Assembly: GCA_905221605.1 (NCBI GenBank)
Contig: CAJNDS010000824.1
Span: 240,001 to 260,000, forward strand
DNA from: Symbiodinium natans
Taxonomy: Eukaryota > Sar > Dinophyceae > Suessiales > Symbiodiniaceae
Direction of reading: 5' to 3'
Length of the DNA: 20,000 nucleotides
Position 1 is the first letter of the stretch, and each line of letters starts with the position of its first letter. Below, piece after piece: positions 16,500 through 20,000 of the stretch. The position numbers were made by a program, and so were the translations under genes. The notes beneath the pieces are model-generated. The model worked only from the letters and a program-made list of their open reading frames with translations, had not been told where the DNA came from and did not search any database.

Positions 16500-16581
16500 T
16501 CCTAAGCCCTAAGCCCTAAGCCCTAAGCCCTAAACCCTAAACCCTAAACCCTAAACCCTAAACCCTAAACCCTAAACCCTA
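16500..16581 (+). repeat. CCCTAAG then CCCTAAA array
   Basis: About 11 units ending 19 nt before the exon at 16601. Confidence 0.97.
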
Positions 16582-16600
16582 ATGTCTCGAAGACATCCAG

Positions 16601-16621
16601 GCAGTGGCTGCCGAAGCTAAG
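16601..16621 (+). CDS. second gene, micro-exon (7 codons)
   Basis: AG|G start (ATCCAG|GCA), GC donor at 16622, phase 0 at both ends. Encodes AVAAEAK. Flanked by a C-rich array on the left and a G-rich array on the right. Confidence 0.5.
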
Positions 16622-16669
16622 GCTTCCACACCGGTGTGCAGGCGGTGGGGGTGATGGGGCTTTGGGGTT

Positions 16670-16790
16670 TCGGGGGAGGGGGGTTAGGGGGGTTAGGGGG
16701 GTTAGGGGGGTTAGGGGGGTTAGGGGGGTTAGGGGGGTTAGGGGGGCGGTAGGGGGGTTAGGGGGGTAGGGCGGTTCGGGGCGGGGCGGG
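16670..16790 (+). repeat. 9-bp GGGGGGTTA array
   Basis: About seven perfect 9-bp units with G6 runs, then degenerate G-rich sequence, starting about 50 nt after the donor at 16622. Likely to form G-quadruplexes on the + strand or RNA. Confidence 0.95.
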
Positions 16791-16799
16791 AGGGTGTGC

Positions 16800-17125
16800 C
16801 AGGGTGTAATGATTTAGGGGTTTTGGGGGTTTTGGGAGTTGGAGCTATTTTCGGGTTCGGGGTTTAGAGTCGCAGTCTGTTTTTGGGTTCTGCTTGTATA
16901 GATGAGGGATTAGGGTTGCTGGGGGTTGAGTGCCAGGGCTGGGATGTCAGGGTGTAGAGTGCTTGAGATTGCAGGTAGATCTAAATTGTGGTCGCTCCTC
17001 CGTGTCTTAAACTCCAAGGGGGTATACCACAAAAGAGACCCCCACAAAGGGCAGACCCATAGGCCATAATTTACATAGCCTTTAGATCAAACCCTTATGT
17101 AGAGACCCGGGTAGCGTCGGGTCAT
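16800..17125. other. intron or spacer with decayed G-rich units
   Basis: Scattered GGTTTAGAG and GGGGGTTTTGGG pieces to about 16930, then unique sequence. No gene seen. Confidence 0.5.
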
Positions 17126-17150
17126 GGGTGGTCTGTCAGGAGGACCACCC
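17126..17150 (+). other. hairpin GGGTGGTC...GACCACCC
   Basis: Perfect 8-bp stem (17126-17133 with 17143-17150) and 9-nt loop, followed by two copies of GCTGTGACGACC. Function unknown. Confidence 0.45.
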
Positions 17151-17210
17151 CAGCTGTGACGACCACACCGGCTGTGACGACCTCCCGCGCCGCGTGGCTG
17201 AAGTACCGAG

Positions 17211-17240
17211 CTTGCCCGCGTGCTGCTGACGGAGAGGCAG
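17211..17240 (+). CDS. second gene, possible exon (10 codons)
   Basis: Frame LARVLLTERQ after ACCGAG, coiled-coil-like. It breaks the local rule twice (AG|C start, GT donor), so the boundaries are doubtful. Confidence 0.25.
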
Positions 17241-17551
17241 GTGTGTAGAATCCGTAGAAGGGACCCTTAATCTTGGTCCCCTAAATAGCCCATATATATA
17301 TATAAAGAGACACACACCTTATGTAACCTCCTATGTACTTAAGTAGCCCCTGAAGAATCCCTAGGGTCCCTAATAAGGGTTGAAAGGTTCTTGGTCCCCA
17401 ACTATGCACCTCAGCCCTCCCCTCGAAACCCTTTGAGCCCTGAGTTCTCTAATAAGGCTATGTGGTCAGTGCCCCTGAATCAGGGGGCCGTATTGTAACA
17501 CGAGCCCCACCCAAAAGTCCCGGAGACCTGACCATGTCCTGGGCTTTCCAG

Positions 17552-17575
17552 GCGTTGGCTTCGACCGTCGTGGAG
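17552..17575 (+). CDS. second gene, possible micro-exon (8 codons or longer)
   Basis: AG|G start (TTTCCAG|GCG), GC donor at 17576, frame ALASTVVE. The frame stays open to a GA pair near 17635, directly before a TTTAGGG array, so the exon could be about 80 nt. Confidence 0.3.
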
Positions 17576-17636
17576 GCGCCGCAAGCTGTCTCCGCTCCGA
17601 GGCAGGAGACGGACAGGACTGCCAAGCCAGAAGGAA

Positions 17637-17690
17637 GGGGTTTAGGGTTCAGGTTTAGGGTTCAGGGTTTAGGGTTCAGTGTTTAGGGAA
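17637..17690 (+). repeat. TTTAGGG/TTCAGGG array
   Basis: About seven G-rich units. Confidence 0.93.
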
Positions 17691-17758
17691 AGCCCAAACC
17701 AAAAAAACCCCAATCCCATGACAAAAGATACCCCAAACACCCAAAGCGCCTCCTCTAG

Positions 17759-17826
17759 GCCCGTGCCGGCGCCCGTGCCGGCGCCTGTGCCCGCGCGGAT
17801 GTACACGCTCACTCCGAGTCTTTGCC
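17759..17826 (+). CDS. candidate exon with PVPA repeat
   Basis: AG|G start after CCTCCTCTAG. One frame gives PVPAPVPAPVPARMYTLTPS, a low-complexity Pro/Val/Ala linker; another is also open, so the frame is uncertain. A GC pair near 17825 could be the donor. A short G-rich array follows at 17903. Confidence 0.28.
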
Positions 17827-17902
17827 GCAGGGCGCCGCTCTGAGCGGTTTGGGGAGGCCTTCAGGGTATGAGATTGGGATTCAAGATTTGATTCAGCATT
17901 TG

Positions 17903-17930
17903 GAGTTTAGGGTTTAGGGTTTAGGGTCCA
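17903..17930 (+). repeat. short TTTAGGG array
   Basis: Three to four units. Confidence 0.88.
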
Positions 17931-18790
17931 GTGGCGGTCCTTCACAGGGTCACGGCACATACATAGTTGCTTTTGACTTTGGCTGTCGAAGGCCCAGGGC
18001 CCTTCAGGTGTCCGCCGTCCCACGGTAGGGTCTCAAGATGCCTGTGGATAGCTTTTCTTCTGCCCAAACACGCCAGGGAAAAATGGGGTGGCATGGAGAC
18101 CAGGCAACTCCCCCTAAGTGCGCCGCCTTTTCTCCGGAGCACCGTCATCTGCGCCCGACACCTTCGGTTTCTACAGCGGATCCTGGGACCTTGAAAATTC
18201 GGTTTCAAGAGCCCTAAACCCAAATAGCGACACCCAAGACAGCAAGACACCCTGACACGGGTGTTTCCTTTCCCTTTCGCCCAGGAGTTGGGTTCCCTTA
18301 GACACCCCGTTGCGAAAGAAGCGCACCCTTTTCGTTCCTCCTAGCTGCCTAGCTGGGCTCCTTGTTTTGTTCTCGGGGGGTTTATGTTTATGTAAACATT
18401 GAGCTTGAATACCTTGAATACTTTTTGATTCCAATGTGGGGTGGGGGGGGGGGGAGAGTGCGAGGTTTGGCAGCGCCCGGTCGTGGACCGCCTCCTCAGG
18501 CGGGCGGCTTTTCCAGTTTCGGGTAGTTATGGATTTTCGAGGCCCCGTGGCGGCAGAAGACCCTTTTCATTTCAGGTCAAAGCTGCTTGACGAACAGGCC
18601 CCGAAAATCGGGACGTGGGCCCAAAACTGTCAGCCTCGACCCAAATTCTAACCCCCGAAGCCCGGCAGCCCTGAAACCCCAAAGCTCTCAACCCGAAGCC
18701 CTCAACTCACACACTGCTCGTTGAACCCTTACAGCTGCTTGCCGCGAGGTCACCGACTCCTGCGTGGATGCCCGGAGATCTCAGACCCTA
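17931..18790. other. unique stretch, no firm gene
   Basis: A weak candidate exon is TTTCAG|G at 18576-18597 with a GC donor (SKLLDEQ in one frame). A G12 run lies at 18443-18454. Open frames on both strands show no recognisable domain. Confidence 0.4.
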
Positions 18791-18821
18791 AGCCCCAAAC
18801 CCTAAACCCTACATCCTTGAG

Positions 18822-19055
18822 GTGACCAGCTACACACTACGACCCAGCTCTTTGTGGACCTGCGTCGGCCGGAGCCCATGGGGTATCGGACATCTGACAC
18901 GGGTGAGGTGTTTAATCGGTTCTGGTGGCACTTGCCCGTCCTTTGGACTGCTCAATTCCGAGGCGCAGCTGTTCCTTCGGATGGTCGGCAAGGTCCCCAG
19001 AAAGCTTGGCATTGAAGCCATTAGAGAAAAGCAATCATGTTCAGAACGAGAGTAA
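18822..19055 (+). CDS. unassigned open stretch near a short CCCTAAA block
   Basis: After CCCTAAACCCTACATCCTTGAG|GTG two frames stay open. One runs 78 codons to a stop at 19055 and includes LFLRMVGKVPRKLGIEAIRE; the other reads TQLFVDLRRPEPMGY before stopping. I do not recognise either, and two open frames reduce confidence in both. Confidence 0.25.
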   Translation: MTSYTLRPSSLWTCVGRSPWGIGHLTRVRCLIGSGGTCPSFGLLNSEAQLFLRMVGKVPRKLGIEAIREKQSCSERE

Positions 19056-19265
19056 TCAGACGGAGTATGAATAATGCACTGTTGCGATTACCACCACGAC
19101 CGCGACGACTACTACTACCCTAACTCCCCAGCATACACGGGAGGGTGGATAGCCACCAAGGAGATCTCCGGTTCCCTCTCAGGCAGGGCCGGGACAGCTG
19201 ATGGGTTTGGCTCCAGGCCACGTACCAACGCAAGTCGACGCATGAGCAGTCCTCTCCTAAGCTCT

Positions 19266-19356
19266 TAAAACCCGAAACCCTAAACCCTAAACCCTAAACC
19301 CAAAACCCTAAACCCTAAACCCTGAATCCTAAAACCCCAAACCCTAAACCCTAAAC
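19266..19356 (+). repeat. CCCTAAA array
   Basis: About 12 units with AAAACCC and CCCTGAA variants. Confidence 0.95.
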
Positions 19357-19465
19357 CTGTTGCAAGCTGAAGACGGCTCCCTCCTGGGAGGTGGTCCCGG
19401 CGAGGCGAGGCTCCGGCTCCAGTCTGCTCAGGGATTGGGTTCGTAAATGCGGGGGGAGGGGGGGG

Positions 19466-19552
19466 GGTTTAGAGTTTAGGGTTTAGGGTTTAGGGTTTAG
19501 GGTTTGGGGTTAGGGTTTAGGGTTAGGGTTTAGGGTTAGGGTTTAAAGTTAG
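19466..19552 (+). repeat. TTTAGGG/TTAGGG mixed array
   Basis: About 13 units; here 6-bp TTAGGG units alternate with 7-bp ones. Confidence 0.95.
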
Positions 19553-19917
19553 GACATATAATGCTTAGGGTTTCAGGGGTTAGGGTTTCAGGGACGTATG
19601 GGGTTTAGGTTAAGGGTTGCAGAGGCCTTTAGGGCTGACAGGGCTCAGGGGCCTTAAGTGAAACGACAGCAAAGTTAGGACGCGTAGGCTTCAGGGCTTT
19701 TGGGTATGGGGCCCCTAAGTGACAGGTCTCATAGGGGTAGGGTTTAGTGTTCAGGGGCGTCTAAGTGAAAGTATGATGACAGTAATGTGTTGAGATTAGG
19801 ATCCCATCGGGGCCTTGTAAATGGAGTCCCACGAGCCGTAAAAGGTGTCCATAACTCAACCCCAATTGAAACTCGGATCACCTTGAAATAATGAAGAGGC
19901 CAGTTTTTTGGAAGTTA
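19553..19917. other. G-rich decayed repeat and unique sequence, no gene seen
   Basis: Scattered AGGGTTTCAGGGG and GGCTCAGGGG units to about 19760, then unique sequence. Confidence 0.5.
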
Positions 19918-19962
19918 GGCTTTAGGGTTTAGGGTTTAGGGTTTAGGGTTTAGGGTTTAGGG
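19918..19962 (+). repeat. TTTAGGG array
   Basis: Six units close to the right edge. Confidence 0.96.
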
Positions 19963-20000
19963 CAACCTGCGCTTGCGGCAACCTGCGGCGTATCTGCAGA

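Overview
The window looks like nuclear DNA of a dinoflagellate, or a close alveolate relative. Genes are cut into very short GC-rich exons. No intron that I can place in the well-supported gene starts with GT: all start with GC or GA and end in AG followed by G in the exon. Plant-type telomere repeats (TTTAGGG/CCCTAAA) and their variants lie inside the genes. Species assignment is inference; the splice pattern and the reading frame are read directly.

The one gene I can name with confidence runs on the + strand from before the left edge to position 7719. It encodes the C-terminal third of CFAP58 (CCDC147), a coiled-coil axoneme protein of cilia and flagella. I could place 18 consecutive exons (346-7719; 921 nt, 306 codons plus stop; exon size 15 to 106 nt). 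Their joined product follows recalled animal CFAP58 essentially without gaps until the last exon, where the tail diverges. A further weak exon lies near 107. The 17 introns between these exons have 14 GC donors, 3 GA donors and no GT donor.

The most interesting structure is the placement of the telomere-like arrays. In every CFAP58 intron that has them, G-rich arrays (TTTAGGG type) lie on the donor side and C-rich arrays (CCCTAAA type) lie on the acceptor side. Where both occur, the order is always donor, G-rich, C-rich, acceptor. In the transcript these could pair and loop out the intron, or act as G-run enhancers near the donor and as pyrimidine/branch-region sequence near the acceptor. The rule helped locate one missing 8-codon exon (2228-2251).

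From 7720 to about 14.4 kb there is no gene I can name. This stretch holds many telomere-like arrays, AT and AG microsatellites, poly-C/poly-G runs and several short inverted-repeat elements, two of which share a 19-mer. A few candidate exons obey the same splice rule. From about 14.4 to 17.8 kb a second + strand gene is likely: several small exons have AG|G starts and GC donors, and the clearest are coiled-coil in composition (15264-15329, 15659-15709, 16295-16348, 16601-16621). I do not recognise its product. A 42-bp satellite with a GGTACC core (15361-15530) lies in one of its introns. The last 2 kb hold two unassigned open stretches and more telomere-like arrays. I saw no RNA gene, CRISPR array or recognisable transposase.
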